Below are positions 9,832 to 20,066 of a DNA stretch of 55,015 nucleotides, piece after piece (the stretch's first letter is position 1; the number at the start of each line of letters is the position of its first letter). This stretch comes from Natronohydrobacter sp. Its GTDB lineage: Bacteria; Pseudomonadota; Alphaproteobacteria; Rhodobacterales; Rhodobacteraceae. A program made the translations under genes and the position numbers. Location: the NCBI GenBank assembly GCA_030603695.1, contig JAUVXF010000019.1:1-55015 (forward strand). Reading direction: 5' to 3'. The notes beneath the pieces are model-generated. The model did no database searches and had not been told where the DNA came from. It worked only from the letters and a program-made list of their open reading frames with translations.

Positions 9832-11457
9832 ATGGCAATTACCTCTGCCAACCAGCTTGAACTGTTGCAAACCGCCGAGGCCGTTGCCCGCGAGAAGATG
9901 ATTGACCCAGAGCTGGTGATTCAGGCGATGGAAGACAGCCTCGCACGCGCCGCCAAATCGCGCTACGGCGCGGATATGGATATCCGCGTGCGTATTGATC
10001 GCAAGACGGGTGTTGCCAATTTCTCGCGCGTGCGCACGGTTGTTGCCGATGACGAGATGGAAAATCACCATGCGCAACTGACCGTCAAACAGGCCGCGCC
10101 CTATCTGGACGACCCCAAAATCGGTGACGAGATCATCGACACAGTGCCGCCGGTGGAACTGGGCCGCATTGCTGCGCAATCGGCCAAGCAAGTCATCTTG
10201 CAGCGCGTGCGCGAGGCCGAACGCGACCGCCAGTATGAAGAATTCAAGGATCGCGCCGGCACGATCATCAATGGCGTGGTCAAGCGCGAGGAATATGGCA
10301 ATCTGGTTATTGATATTGGCCGGGGCGAAGCCGTGCTGCGCCGCAATGAAAAGATTGGCCGCGAAAGCTACCGCAATGGCGATCGCATTCGCTGCTATGT
10401 GAAAGATGTGCGCCGCGAAGCGCGCGGGCCGCAAATCTTCCTGTCGCGCACCGCGCCGGAATTCATGGCCGAATTGTTCAAGATGGAAGTGCCCGAAATC
10501 TATGACGGTATCATAGAGATCAAAGCCGTTGCCCGCGACCCTGGGTCGCGTGCAAAAATCGGCGTGATTTCCTATGATAACAGCATTGATCCCGTGGGCG
10601 CTTGCGTTGGTATGCGCGGCAGCCGCGTGCAAGCGGTGGTCAATGAATTGCAGGGCGAGAAGATTGACATCATCCCCTGGACAGAAGATCAGGCCACCTT
10701 CCTTGTCAACGCGCTGCAACCTGCCGAAGTCAGCAAGGTTGTGATTGATGATGAAGCGGGTAAGATTGAAGTGGTCGTGCCCGATGAACAGCTATCGCTG
10801 GCCATTGGTCGGCGCGGGCAGAATGTGCGTCTGGCAAGCCAGTTGACGGGCCTTGATATCGACATCCTCACCGAATCGGACGAATCAGCACGCCGTCAGG
10901 CCGAATTTGCCGAGCGCACCAAACTGTTCATGGATGAACTGGACATTGACGAAATGATGGCCCAGCTGCTTGTGGCCGAAGAATTCACCTCTCTGGAAGA
11001 GGTGGGCTATGTCGATATTGACGAGTTGTTGGCCATTGATGGTTTCGACGAGGAAACCGCCGCCGAATTGCAAACTCGCGCGCGCGAGCGTCTGGAAGCG
11101 ATTGCCACCGCCGCGCTGGAAAATGCACGCGCTTTGGGGGTGGAAGACAGCCTGATCAATTTCGATGGCCTGACCCCCAAAATGGTAGAGGCGCTGGCGA
11201 AAGATGGCATCAAGACGCTGGAAGATTTCGCCACCTGCGCGGATTGGGAACTGGCAGGCGGCTGGACAACCGTGGACGGGCAGCGCGTGAAGGATGAAGG
11301 GCTTCTGGAAAGCTTTGACATGAGCCTTGAAGAGGCGCAGCATCTGATCATGACAGCCCGCGTGATGCTTGGCTGGGTTGATCCAAGCGAGATGGAAGCC
11401 GACGACGACGCCGAGGCGGAAGACGATGGCGAAACCGAAGACGAGGACGCAAACTGA
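9832..11457 (+). CDS. nusA: Transcription termination/antitermination factor NusA
   Basis: NusA binds RNA polymerase and nascent RNA and governs pausing, termination and antitermination. The 541-aa chain shows the N-terminal polymerase-binding domain (about 1-125), an S1 domain (about 135-200), and tandem KH domains containing GMRGSRVQ and later AIGRRGQNVRLAS. Two C-terminal helix-hairpin-helix repeats (about 360-500) and a strongly acidic tail follow. It is longer than the 495-aa E. coli protein, mostly in this tail. Its AGGAGG ribosome site lies inside the end of rimP, which implies coupled translation. Confidence 0.97.
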   Translation: MAITSANQLELLQTAEAVAREKMIDPELVIQAMEDSLARAAKSRYGADMDIRVRIDRKTGVANFSRVRTVVADDEMENHHAQLTVKQAAPYLDDPKIGDEIIDTVPPVELGRIAAQSAKQVILQRVREAERDRQYEEFKDRAGTIINGVVKREEYGNLVIDIGRGEAVLRRNEKIGRESYRNGDRIRCYVKDVRREARGPQIFLSRTAPEFMAELFKMEVPEIYDGIIEIKAVARDPGSRAKIGVISYDNSIDPVGACVGMRGSRVQAVVNELQGEKIDIIPWTEDQATFLVNALQPAEVSKVVIDDEAGKIEVVVPDEQLSLAIGRRGQNVRLASQLTGLDIDILTESDESARRQAEFAERTKLFMDELDIDEMMAQLLVAEEFTSLEEVGYVDIDELLAIDGFDEETAAELQTRARERLEAIATAALENARALGVEDSLINFDGLTPKMVEALAKDGIKTLEDFATCADWELAGGWTTVDGQRVKDEGLLESFDMSLEEAQHLIMTARVMLGWVDPSEMEADDDAEAEDDGETEDEDAN

Positions 11458-11474
11458 GCATCGCGGGGGCGCGC

Positions 11475-12107
11475 ATGGGACGCGGCGGCAAGCAAGAGGC
11501 CAAGGATGGGCCAGAACGGCGCTGCATCGTCTCTGGCCTGTCGCAGCCAGTGGGCGGGTTGATCCGCTTTGTGGTCGGGCCAGAGGCGCAGATCGTGCCC
11601 GATCTGGCAGAACGTCTGCCGGGCCGGGGCATCTGGGTGAGCGCCGACCGCGCCGCATTGGAGCAGGCAGAGCGCAAAAAGCTCTTTGCCCGCGCCGCGC
11701 GCCAACAGGTTAGCGTGCCCGAAGGGCTGGCCGATCTGTTGGAACGGTTGCTTGCCCGGCGCGTGATAGAATTGCTGTCGCTTGCACGCAAAAGCGGGCA
11801 AGCGGTGGCGGGATACGAGAAATGCCGCGATCTGGGCCTGCGCGATGAAATGGCGGTGCTGGTGCAGGCACATGACGGGTCTGTGCGCGGAAAGACAAAA
11901 TTGCGCCCCCCTGATGGGCCTGAAACATATATCGGCTGCCTTAGCGGGCAGGAAATGGGTTTGGCATTTGGCCGGGAACATGTGATACATGCCGCGCTTC
12001 GTGCTGGTGGACTCAGTCAAGCTGTTGTAGAGGAAGCGGCAAGACTGCAAGGTTTGCGCAAGAGCATCGGTGGATATGCCACCGGAGAGGATAAGACGGA
12101 CGCATGA
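11475..12107 (+). CDS. RNA-binding protein, YlxR domain fused to L7Ae-like domain
   Basis: The 210-aa protein combines two families that are separate genes (ylxR and ylxQ) in Firmicutes nusA-infB operons. The N-terminal part (about 10-90) has the YlxR/DUF448 signature RRCIVSG and the GRGIWVS turn; the second half (about 95-190) resembles an L7Ae-like RNA-binding fold, with [17 protein letters not shown]. The probable role is RNA binding linked to transcription or translation. It starts 17 bases after nusA and its stop overlaps the infB start by 4 bases (ATGA), so translation is probably coupled. Domain calls rest on motif recognition; the exact function is unknown. Confidence 0.85.
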   Translation: MGRGGKQEAKDGPERRCIVSGLSQPVGGLIRFVVGPEAQIVPDLAERLPGRGIWVSADRAALEQAERKKLFARAARQQVSVPEGLADLLERLLARRVIELLSLARKSGQAVAGYEKCRDLGLRDEMAVLVQAHDGSVRGKTKLRPPDGPETYIGCLSGQEMGLAFGREHVIHAALRAGGLSQAVVEEAARLQGLRKSIGGYATGEDKTDA

Positions 12108-14629
12108 GCGATACAGACGGAAAGAAAACACTCGGACTGGGCGGCCAAGGTGGTCATGTGAAGCAAAGCTTCAGCCATGGTCGTACGAAATCTGTGGTGG
12201 TGGAGAAGAAACGCAAGCGCGTGGTCGTGCCCAAACCGGGTGCGCCGCAAGCGGCTGGAGCGCAGGGCAAATCGCCCGCGCAATCTGATCCCGCGCGCAG
12301 ACCCGCCGGAATTTCCGATGCCGAGATGGAACGGCGCCTGAAAGCCCTTGCGGCCGCCCGCGTGCGCGAAACCGAAGAAGCAGAAACCCGCGCCGCAGAA
12401 GAAAAAGCGCGCGAGGAAGAACGCCAGCGTCGCCGCGAGGAGGCCGAGGCCCGCGAACGTGAAGAGCGTGAGCGCGAAGCCGCGCTGAAGGCGAAAGAAG
12501 AAGAGGAAGCCCGCGCCAAAGCAGAGGCCAAGGCCGAAGCAGACGCCACAGAGGCACGCAAAGCCCGCAAGGCCGAATCCGCCGCCGCCCCGGCAGCGCC
12601 AGCCGCGCCTGCCGCGCCTTTGTCAGAGCGCGCGCGCCCCAGCGCAGCACCAGACCCGCGCAAATCCCCCAAGCGCGCCGATGATGACCGCGATCGCGCG
12701 GCCAAACCGCGCGTGGATGATGCCAACAGCCGCCGCGCCGGCAAGCTGACCCTGAAAGACGCATTGTCAGGCGATGGCGGGCGCCAGCGCTCTATGGCGG
12801 CGATGAAGCGCAAACAGGAACGCGCACGCCAAAAGGCGATGGGCCTGAACCAGACGCGCGAAAAAATGGTGCGCGATGTGCAATTGCCTGAAACCATTGT
12901 GGTTCAGGAATTGGCCAACCGCATGGCCGAACGCGCGGCAGATGTTGTCAAATCGCTGATGAAAATGGGCGTCATGGCCACCATGAACCAGACGATTGAC
13001 GCCGATACCGCAGAATTGGTGATCGAGGAATTCGGCCACAAGGTTGTGCGCGTCTCGGATTCGGATGTGGAACAGGTTATCGATCAGGTGCAGGATGATC
13101 CGGCCGCGCTCAAACCGCGCCCCCCGATCATCACCATCATGGGCCATGTCGATCACGGCAAAACCTCGCTTCTGGATGCGATCCGCAAAACCAATGTTGT
13201 ATCGGGCGAAGCTGGCGGGATTACCCAGCATATCGGCGCCTATCAGGTGACAACCGAAAATGGCGCCGTGCTCAGCTTTCTGGATACGCCGGGTCACGCC
13301 GCCTTCACCAGCATGCGCGCCCGTGGTGCGAATGTGACGGATATTGTGGTTCTGGTGGTTGCGGCCGATGATTCGGTCATGCCCCAGACAATAGAGGCGA
13401 TCAACCACGCCAAAGCGGCCAAAGTGCCGATGATCGTGGCGATCAACAAATGCGACAAGCACGCCGCCGACGCCCAAAAGGTGCGCACAGAGCTGTTGCA
13501 ACATGAAGTCGTGGTCGAAGCCATGTCCGGCGATGTGCAGGATGTGGAAGTTTCGGCCAAGACAGGCATGGGGCTTGATACCCTGCTGGAAGCAATCGCG
13601 CTGCAAGCCGAGATTCTGGAACTGAAGGCCAATCCAGACCGCGCCGCAATGGGTGCCGTGATCGAGGCGCAGCTTGATGTGGGCCGTGGCCCCGTTGCGA
13701 CAGTGCTGGTGCAAAATGGCACGCTGCGCCAGGGCGATATCTTTGTTGTGGGCGAACAGTGGGGCAAAGTGCGCGCACTGGTGAACGACAAAGGCGAGCG
13801 CGTGAAAGAGGCCGGGCCATCCGTGCCGGTAGAGGTGTTGGGCCTGAACGGCACACCCGAAGCAGGCGATGTGCTGAACGTAGTTGAAACCGAGGCGCAG
13901 GCGCGCGAGATTGCGGAATACCGCCATCAGGCCGCCAAGGACAAGCGCGCGGCAGCAGGTGCGGCCACAACGCTGGAACAGCTTATGGCCAAGGCCAAGG
14001 CCGATCAGGATGTGGCAGAATTGCCCGTTCTGGTGAAAGCCGATGTGCAAGGCTCTGCCGAAGCGATTGTTCAGGCGCTGGAAAAGATCGGCAATGACGA
14101 GGTGCGCGTGCGCGTGCTGCATTACGGTGTTGGTGCGATCACCGATACCGATGTGGGGCTGGCCGAAGCATCCGGCGCGCCGATCATTGGTTTCAACGTG
14201 CGGGCCAATGCTTCGGCCCGCAATTCCGCCAACCAAAAAGGGGTCGAGTTGCGCTATTACTCGATCATCTATGACTTGGTGGATGATATCAAAGCGGCGG
14301 CCTCTGGCCTGCTATCGGCGGAAGTGCGCGAAACCTTTATTGGCTATGCCGAAATTCGCGAAGTGTTCAAAGTCTCCGGCATTGGCAAAGTGGCAGGCTG
14401 TCTTGTCACCGAAGGTGTGGCGCGCCGTTCGGCAGGCGTGCGCTTGCTGCGCGACAACGTGGTGATCCACGAAGGCACGCTGAAAACGCTGAAGCGCTTC
14501 AAAGATGAAGTCAAAGAAGTGCAATCTGGCCAGGAATGCGGGATGGCATTTGAAAATTACGATGATATCCGGCCCAAGGATGTGATCGAGATTTTCGAGC
14601 GCGAAGAAGTAGAACGCAAGCTGTCCTAA
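12104..14629 (+). CDS. infB: Translation initiation factor IF-2
   Basis: IF-2 is the GTPase that brings initiator tRNA to the 30S subunit and promotes subunit joining. The 841-aa chain opens with a long basic/acidic low-complexity N-terminal region (about 1-270) rich in Glu, Arg and Ala. The GTPase domain follows with GHVDHGKT near residues 347-354, the DTPGHAAF switch and NKCDK, then the beta-barrel and C-terminal domains. Its start overlaps the preceding YlxR/L7Ae gene by 4 bases. A hairpin terminator follows 27 bases after the stop and closes the operon. Confidence 0.97.
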   Translation: MSDTDGKKTLGLGGQGGHVKQSFSHGRTKSVVVEKKRKRVVVPKPGAPQAAGAQGKSPAQSDPARRPAGISDAEMERRLKALAAARVRETEEAETRAAEEKAREEERQRRREEAEAREREEREREAALKAKEEEEARAKAEAKAEADATEARKARKAESAAAPAAPAAPAAPLSERARPSAAPDPRKSPKRADDDRDRAAKPRVDDANSRRAGKLTLKDALSGDGGRQRSMAAMKRKQERARQKAMGLNQTREKMVRDVQLPETIVVQELANRMAERAADVVKSLMKMGVMATMNQTIDADTAELVIEEFGHKVVRVSDSDVEQVIDQVQDDPAALKPRPPIITIMGHVDHGKTSLLDAIRKTNVVSGEAGGITQHIGAYQVTTENGAVLSFLDTPGHAAFTSMRARGANVTDIVVLVVAADDSVMPQTIEAINHAKAAKVPMIVAINKCDKHAADAQKVRTELLQHEVVVEAMSGDVQDVEVSAKTGMGLDTLLEAIALQAEILELKANPDRAAMGAVIEAQLDVGRGPVATVLVQNGTLRQGDIFVVGEQWGKVRALVNDKGERVKEAGPSVPVEVLGLNGTPEAGDVLNVVETEAQAREIAEYRHQAAKDKRAAAGAATTLEQLMAKAKADQDVAELPVLVKADVQGSAEAIVQALEKIGNDEVRVRVLHYGVGAITDTDVGLAEASGAPIIGFNVRANASARNSANQKGVELRYYSIIYDLVDDIKAAASGLLSAEVRETFIGYAEIREVFKVSGIGKVAGCLVTEGVARRSAGVRLLRDNVVIHEGTLKTLKRFKDEVKEVQSGQECGMAFENYDDIRPKDVIEIFEREEVERKLS

Positions 14630-14655
14630 GCGGGCATGTTTGGAAAACAGATGTG

Positions 14656-14682
14656 ATAAAGGGGCCATTGGCCCCTTTATTC
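14656..14682 (+). terminator. Terminator of the rimP-infB operon
   Basis: The palindrome centred on 14668-14669 pairs ATAAAGGGGCCA with TGGCCCCTTTAT and is followed by a short T-rich end. It lies just downstream of infB. Confidence 0.75.
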
Positions 14683-14720
14683 ATGCGCTTTTCGCTGGGC
14701 AGCAAGCCCCGCCCTGCCCC

Positions 14721-14751
14721 AAGAAAAAGGCCCCGGATACTCTCCGGGGCC
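14721..14751 (-). terminator. Terminator of the Ala/Glu-repeat protein gene
   Basis: On the minus strand, GGCCCCGGA and TCCGGGGCC form a 9-bp stem with a GAGTA loop, followed by TTTTTCTT. It sits 26 bases beyond the stop codon of the minus-strand gene at 14778. Confidence 0.85.
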
Positions 14752-14777
14752 TATTTGTGTGGCGCAAAAGGCCAATC

Positions 14778-16850
14778 TCAGCTTGCGGCATACTGGCGGG
14801 CGGGTTCATCAAATTCCGATCCTTCCGCCAGCCGGAATGCGCCACTCTCGCCGCGCTGCAAACGCCCCTCGCGCAGCAGCGTTGCAAAACCGCGCAGCAT
14901 ATCTTCGCGCGATACTTCCTTGCCCTCGTTATAGGCCAGAACATAGCTCATCAGCTCCACGCGCGAGAATTCTGCCTGCCCTTTCAGATGGGTTGCATAG
15001 GCGGCGGCGGCTTCGATCTGTTCGTCCAGCAGCCACGCATCCAGATGATCAGCAAAGGCGCGGAACGCTTCGCGATCTTCTGACGCCAGTGGCGAAACTG
15101 TGCGCAGCTTTTGCATATCCACCTTGCCGGCATCGCCCGCAACCACGCGCCGGGGGCGTATGGAGGCGCTGTCTGGCACAATGTCCACCCGCTGCTCGGA
15201 TACCAGCACAAGCGGCACGCGCTGCGGCTCTGGCCTTTGGCGTTGGGGGGTGGTTGCCAAAGCAGGGCGGCGCGGGATCGGGCGTGCCGCCAGCGCAGGC
15301 ATATCCACCGCCGCACCACCCGGCGCGCGCTCTGCCATGTCAGGAGTGCGGGGTTTTGTGCGCACCGCATCTGGCCGCAGCGGGGCTGGCGCGTTCATGT
15401 CGTCGCGGTAGCGCTTGATCTCGCGGTCTTGCTCTATGTCCAGGCGGCGCGGCCCGGTCGCGGCCTCTTCGGCGCGGGTTGCATCTACAGCCACGCGCAT
15501 ATGCTCGAAGGTTTCGCGGCGGCGCTGCGATTCCAGTTGATCCAGCTCTGTTCGGGCTGTTTGCAGCAAGCGCGCGGCGGTTTCATCTGCATCCACGATG
15601 ATCGCATCAAACTGGGCGCGCATCTTGGGAGCGCGGCGCGCGACAACCTGGCGCTCAATCTCTGCCAATTCGGAAATCAGGGCTTCTTCTGCCGCTTTCT
15701 CCAATCCTGTATCCCCAAGCATGGCGCGAATGCTTGCCTGCAATGCCCGGTCGTCACTTGGGGCATTGGCGGGCATTTGTCGGGTTTCAGGCAGGGCCGC
15801 AGGTGCGGGGCGTTCAACTGCCGCCGTTTGTGGCCGCACAAATGCTGCAAGCGCCTCTTCAAATTCCGCATCTTCCGCTACCGTGTCATTGGCCCCGCTT
15901 GAAGGCTGGGCCACAGGCGTATCTGCAATCTCATCGGCAAGATCATTCTGCGCGAAAAAGGCGCTCAAGGCTGCCTCTTCGGCCGCGTTCAATTCTTCAT
16001 CCGAAAAGGCGATTGCTTCCAGCGCCGCGGCTTCCTCGGCGGCCTTTTCTGCCGCAGCCCGCTCCGCCGCTGCCTTCTCCGCAGCCGCCTTCTCCGCAGC
16101 CGCCTTCTCTGCCGCCGCCTTCTCTGCCGCTACCTTCTCCGCAGCCACCCTCTCCGCCGCTGCCTTCTCCGCCGCCGCCCTCTCCGCCGCAGCCTTCTCC
16201 GCTGCCGCCCGATCCGCAGCCGCCTTCTCCACCGCAGCCCTCTCCGCCGCTGCCCTCTCCGCCGCAGCCTTCTCCGCCGCAGCCCTCTCCGCCGCGGCCT
16301 TTTCCTCAGCAGCCCATTCCGCAGCTGCCCTCTCAGCCGCCTTCTCCGCAGCCGCCCTCTCCGCGGCGAGGCGTTCTTCTTCGGCGGCCTCTGATGCGGC
16401 GATTCGGGCGCGGATGCGGGCAAGCTTTTCGCTCATCTGCGCCGCCTCTTCGGTAGCGTCTTGCTTCACAATGGCGGGGGCAGCCGGTGGCATGTCTGCG
16501 CGCACGGGCACGGTGATGGTATAATTTTTGGCCGCTACGGATTTGCGCGGTGCGTCCATGGTTGATGCAGCAGCGGCCAAGGCAGAGGCTTGCGGCGCCT
16601 CTGGGCGCAGCACCACGCCATTTTCCTGCACATGCGCCTGAACCCGGCGCTGTATTTCGCGCTCGGCAATCTTGTGCAGCATCTCTGCGTCGGGTGTGGG
16701 GGGTTCCGCCCCGAAATAGCGATCCTCTGCTGTCAGATCGCGGAAATATTCGGCAATGGCCTGCATCGTGCCAAAAGGTTCCTCAAACCCTTCCAGCGTG
16801 CACGAAAACGTGCCGTAAGACACTGTCAAAATTCTGTTGGGGCCAACCAT
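14778..16850 (-). CDS. Conserved protein of unknown function with long Ala/Glu coiled-coil repeat
   Basis: I do not recognise a function. The 690-aa chain has three parts. A folded-looking N-terminal segment (about 1-85) contains [16 protein letters not shown] and [10 protein letters not shown] low-complexity region (about 163-277) repeats units of the form E-K/R-A-A-A and should be a long charged helix or coiled coil. The C-terminal segment (about 575-690), with alternating acidic and basic helices, looks conserved. There is no signal peptide or membrane segment, so it is probably cytosolic and structural or scaffold-like. It is a single gene with its own terminator, divergent from thiN. Similar N-terminal segments occur in other Rhodobacterales proteins as far as I recall, with no assigned role. 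Confidence 0.8.
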   Translation of the reverse strand: MVGPNRILTVSYGTFSCTLEGFEEPFGTMQAIAEYFRDLTAEDRYFGAEPPTPDAEMLHKIAEREIQRRVQAHVQENGVVLRPEAPQASALAAAASTMDAPRKSVAAKNYTITVPVRADMPPAAPAIVKQDATEEAAQMSEKLARIRARIAASEAAEEERLAAERAAAEKAAERAAAEWAAEEKAAAERAAAEKAAAERAAAERAAVEKAAADRAAAEKAAAERAAAEKAAAERVAAEKVAAEKAAAEKAAAEKAAAEKAAAERAAAEKAAEEAAALEAIAFSDEELNAAEEAALSAFFAQNDLADEIADTPVAQPSSGANDTVAEDAEFEEALAAFVRPQTAAVERPAPAALPETRQMPANAPSDDRALQASIRAMLGDTGLEKAAEEALISELAEIERQVVARRAPKMRAQFDAIIVDADETAARLLQTARTELDQLESQRRRETFEHMRVAVDATRAEEAATGPRRLDIEQDREIKRYRDDMNAPAPLRPDAVRTKPRTPDMAERAPGGAAVDMPALAARPIPRRPALATTPQRQRPEPQRVPLVLVSEQRVDIVPDSASIRPRRVVAGDAGKVDMQKLRTVSPLASEDREAFRAFADHLDAWLLDEQIEAAAAYATHLKGQAEFSRVELMSYVLAYNEGKEVSREDMLRGFATLLREGRLQRGESGAFRLAEGSEFDEPARQYAAS
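16019..16364. repeat. Degenerate short-period tandem repeat coding for [10 protein letters not shown] units
   Basis: About 345 bp are built of imperfect units with a 15-base (five-codon) tendency, made of GCC/GCAGCC and TCCTTC-type blocks. They code for the Ala/Glu/Lys/Arg helix of the gene on the minus strand. Such arrays tend to change length between strains. Confidence 0.8.
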
Positions 16851-16994
16851 AACAAACTCGCTTTCAATACCTGTATGCCGCGAACTTCACATATGACATG
16901 AGCGATTAGGTGTTCAGACTTGGGTAATTTGATGATCTGAATAAGGCCGAAATCATGGCGATTCGTCATAATTGAAACGATATGAGGGAAACGC

Positions 16995-17660
16995 GTGCCT
17001 GTCCAATCCCACAAAGGCGTAACACTTGTTGGCGGCGGTGATTTGGCGCGCAGCGATCTGGCTTTGGCGCTTTCGCATGCACCTGTGCTGGTGGCGGCCG
17101 ATGGTGGCGCGAATCGGCTGGGGGACTGGGGCTATGTGCCAGAACGCGTGATCGGTGATCTTGATTCGCTTGCGCCAGAATGGCAGCGCGCCTTTGCGCC
17201 CCGGCTGGAACCTGTGGCAGAACAAGACAGCACCGATTTTGACAAATGCCTGCGGTTGATAGATGCGCCCTTTATTCTGGCACTTGGGTTCACAGGCGCG
17301 CGGCTGGATCATACCTTGGCGGCCATGCGATCTGTGGTGCGCAATGGCCGCGCGCGGGTGCTGCTGATGGCAGAGCAGGATATCTGCTTTCTTGCCCCGC
17401 CTCGGCTGGCGCTATCCTTGCCGGAAGGGGCGCGCGTGTCGCTTTTTCCAATGGGGCCGGTTCGGGGCCAGTCTGAAGGGCTGGTCTGGCCCATAGACGG
17501 GCTGGAATTCAAACCATCGGGCCAGATTGGCACATCAAACCGGGCGCTTGGCGGGCTGATACGCCTAAGCTTTGACAGCCCCGCCATGCTTGTCTTGCTG
17601 GAGCGGGCCTATCTGGATGCTGCGCTGGATGCCGTGGCAACGCTGCCCGACTGGCGATAG
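16995..17660 (+). CDS. thiN: Thiamine pyrophosphokinase
   Basis: This enzyme converts thiamine to thiamine diphosphate using ATP. The 221-aa sequence carries the family landmarks: the ADGGANRL segment after a first strand, VIGDLDSL, QDSTDFDKCL and the GFTGARLDHTL motif of the nucleotide/thiamine site, followed by a C-terminal beta-rich domain. The start is a GTG at 16995 preceded by GAGGGA. The gene is divergent from the Ala/Glu-repeat protein gene and convergent with ubiB. I saw no thiamine riboswitch in the 144-bp spacer upstream, in keeping with a salvage or house-keeping role rather than the synthesis pathway. Confidence 0.92.
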   Translation: MPVQSHKGVTLVGGGDLARSDLALALSHAPVLVAADGGANRLGDWGYVPERVIGDLDSLAPEWQRAFAPRLEPVAEQDSTDFDKCLRLIDAPFILALGFTGARLDHTLAAMRSVVRNGRARVLLMAEQDICFLAPPRLALSLPEGARVSLFPMGPVRGQSEGLVWPIDGLEFKPSGQIGTSNRALGGLIRLSFDSPAMLVLLERAYLDAALDAVATLPDWR

Positions 17661-17671
17661 GGGTGGGCGCG

Positions 17672-19201
17672 CTACAACAGCGCCCCGATCACCACACCCA
17701 AGCCCACCAATCCGCCCCCCAGCGCAACCCATGCAAACGGGCTGCGCGGCGCGGCTGTGCCGTGGCGCGGCTGGCGGTCTGCTTGGGCGATCAGCGCCTC
17801 TTCCACCAAGCGCGGCAAATGCGGGCCAAAGCGCGTCAGTATGCGCGCCGTCTGGCCCAGATCACGCGCCAGCGCCTTCGGGCCAATGCTTTCGCGGATA
17901 TATTCTTCCACCACGGGCTTTGCCACATGCCACATGTTGATTTCAGGGTTCAGGGATCGCGCCACCCCTTCCACCACAACCATGGTGCGTTGCAGCAAGA
18001 TCAGCTCTGTGCGGGTTTCCATCCCGAAACGCTCTGTCACCTCGAACAGATAGGCCAGAAGCCGCGCCATGGAGATATGGCGCGCATCCATCCCGAAGAT
18101 CGGCTCTCCGACAGAGCGCAGGGCGCGCGCGAATTCGTCTATATCGCGATCAGGGGGCACATAGCCCGCCTCGAAATGCACCTCGGCCACGCGCCTGTAA
18201 TCCTTGCGGATAAAGCCGAACAGAATTTCCGCATAGGCCCGGCGGGTAAAGCTGTCGATCCGCCCCATGATGCCGAAATCCAGCGCGATAATCTCGCCTG
18301 CCTCTGTTACTTTCAGATTGCCTTGGTGCATGTCGCCATGGAAAAACCCATCGCGCAGCGCATGGCGCAAGAACAGCGTCAGCACCCGCACGCCCAATTC
18401 GTTGCGATCAATGCCAAAGCTGTCCAGCGCGGCATTGTCGCCCATAGGCATGCCTTCGGCCCAGCCCAGCGTCATCACCCGGCGCGAGGACAGGCCCCAG
18501 ATGGGGCGCGGCACGCTGAAACCCGCGTCATTCTCGGTATTGGCCGCAAATTCCGCCGCAGAGGCCGCTTCCAGCCGCAAATCCAATTCGCCTTCCACCA
18601 CGCTTTCAAAATGCGTGATCACATCCAGTGGCCGCAAGCGCCGGGTTTTGGGCAGCAGAAATTCAATCACTCCGGCCGCAAAATAAAAGGCGTCTATATC
18701 GGTGCGAAACGCGCGTTCCACATCGGGGCGCAGCACTTTTACGGCCACTTTCGCCCCTGTATCGGCGCGAATGGCCGCATGCACCTGCGCTATAGAGGCC
18801 GCGGCCACAGGCTCTGACACTTCAGAGAACACCTCTGCCACAGGGCGTTCCAGTTCTGCCGCGATCATCTCCAACGCTTTGGCGCGGGGGAAGGGCGGCA
18901 GCTTGTCTTGCAGATAGCGCAATTGGTCAGCCAATTCCTGCCCCACCACATCGGGGCGGGTGGCAAGGGTTTGGCCAAATTTGATATAGGCGGGGCCAAG
19001 TGCTGTCAGCGCGCGGGTGAGCGGCGGCAGCGCGGGATCACCCTTCAACCCCAGAAACTTGAACGGCCAGCCCAGAATATGCGCTGCAACGCGCAGGCGC
19101 TGGGGCGCGTTCATGGCCTGCAAAACCACCTGCATCGCGCCAGTGCGCTCGAATGTGGCGCCAGTGCGGATCAGACGCCAAAGGTTGAACGGCCCGCGCA
19201 T
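17672..19201 (-). CDS. ubiB: Ubiquinone biosynthesis protein UbiB
   Basis: UbiB is an atypical ADR/UbiB family protein kinase-like ATPase required for ubiquinone synthesis at the membrane. The 509-aa chain has the family KxGQ motif (KFGQ at residues 74-77), the Ala-rich AAASIAQVH loop replacing the glycine loop of true kinases, a HGDMHQGN catalytic-like loop, and LDFGIMG for metal binding. The C terminus (about 488-509) is a hydrophobic Gly-rich membrane segment. It follows ubiE after only 3 bases, so the two form an operon. Confidence 0.96.
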   Translation of the reverse strand: MRGPFNLWRLIRTGATFERTGAMQVVLQAMNAPQRLRVAAHILGWPFKFLGLKGDPALPPLTRALTALGPAYIKFGQTLATRPDVVGQELADQLRYLQDKLPPFPRAKALEMIAAELERPVAEVFSEVSEPVAAASIAQVHAAIRADTGAKVAVKVLRPDVERAFRTDIDAFYFAAGVIEFLLPKTRRLRPLDVITHFESVVEGELDLRLEAASAAEFAANTENDAGFSVPRPIWGLSSRRVMTLGWAEGMPMGDNAALDSFGIDRNELGVRVLTLFLRHALRDGFFHGDMHQGNLKVTEAGEIIALDFGIMGRIDSFTRRAYAEILFGFIRKDYRRVAEVHFEAGYVPPDRDIDEFARALRSVGEPIFGMDARHISMARLLAYLFEVTERFGMETRTELILLQRTMVVVEGVARSLNPEINMWHVAKPVVEEYIRESIGPKALARDLGQTARILTRFGPHLPRLVEEALIAQADRQPRHGTAAPRSPFAWVALGGGLVGLGVVIGALL

Positions 19202-19204
19202 GGC

Positions 19205-19957
19205 TTACAGCTTCCAGCCGGAATGCAGCGCCGCAATCCCAAGCGAGAGGTTGCGGTATTTCACCTGCCCGAACCCGGCCTCGCGGATCATCTGGGCAAA
19301 GCGTTCCTGTCCGGGAAAGCGGCGAATTGATTCGACCAAGTATTGATAACTGTCGCGATCATTCGCCACCACCTGCCCCATCACCGGGATCACATTGAAG
19401 GAATACAGATCATACGCCTTTTGCATCATGTCATTGGGGATATGGCTGAATTCCAGCACCATCAACCGCCCGCCGGGGCGCAGCACCCGATACGCCTCGC
19501 GCAGCGCATCTTCAATGCGGGTGACATTGCGAATGCCAAAACTGATTGTATAGACATCGAAACTGTTATCAGCAAAGGGCAGCGCCATGGCATCGCCCAC
19601 AATCCAATCCAGCGATTGCGCCATATTTTCAGCTTCGGCGCGTTTTTGCCCTTCCAGCAGCATGGATTCGGTCAAATCCAGCACTGTGGCATGTGCGCCC
19701 GCGCCTGCGCGCTTCAGGAACCGAAAGGCCACATCACCTGTGCCCCCCGCCACATCCAACAGGCGCTGACCGGGGCGCGGGGCCAGCCAATCCATCATCG
19801 CATCTTTCCAGATGCGGTGAATACCCAGCGACATCAGATCATTCATGATATCGTATTTAGAGGCCACGCGCGTAAAGACGCCATGTACCAGACCGGCCTT
19901 CTCGCCCTCTTCGACTGTCTGAAAACCGAAATGGGTTGTCTTGTCCTGATCTGTCAT
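19205..19957 (-). CDS. ubiE: Demethylubiquinone C-methyltransferase UbiE
   Basis: UbiE is the SAM-dependent C-methyltransferase of ubiquinone (and menaquinone) synthesis. The 250-aa protein shows THFGFQTV near the N terminus, [17 protein letters not shown], the SAM-binding [11 protein letters not shown] motif and the GIRNV post-motif, all diagnostic for the family. It is the first gene of ubiE-ubiB and diverges from mutM over a 109-bp spacer. In this gene order ubiE next to mutM is common in alphaproteobacteria. Confidence 0.97.
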   Translation of the reverse strand: MTDQDKTTHFGFQTVEEGEKAGLVHGVFTRVASKYDIMNDLMSLGIHRIWKDAMMDWLAPRPGQRLLDVAGGTGDVAFRFLKRAGAGAHATVLDLTESMLLEGQKRAEAENMAQSLDWIVGDAMALPFADNSFDVYTISFGIRNVTRIEDALREAYRVLRPGGRLMVLEFSHIPNDMMQKAYDLYSFNVIPVMGQVVANDRDSYQYLVESIRRFPGQERFAQMIREAGFGQVKYRNLSLGIAALHSGWKL

Positions 19958-20066
19958 CTCTCGCGCACTCCTGGCAGCGCACCCCTTGCCGGGGTGCTTT
20001 GCATCTCCTTATAGGGTTTGTGGGGGCTGATACAATGCGACCCCTTTACACCCGCAGGAGCACGCT

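Noticed and set aside
15598-16524. Long Ser/Ala-rich open frame on the plus strand
   Set aside because: It is the antisense of the Ala/Glu repeat in the minus-strand gene, whose codon pattern, terminator and conserved ends mark it as the real one.
16852-16994. Thiamine riboswitch before thiN
   Set aside because: None of the conserved TPP riboswitch blocks are seen, and the gene order does not suggest one.
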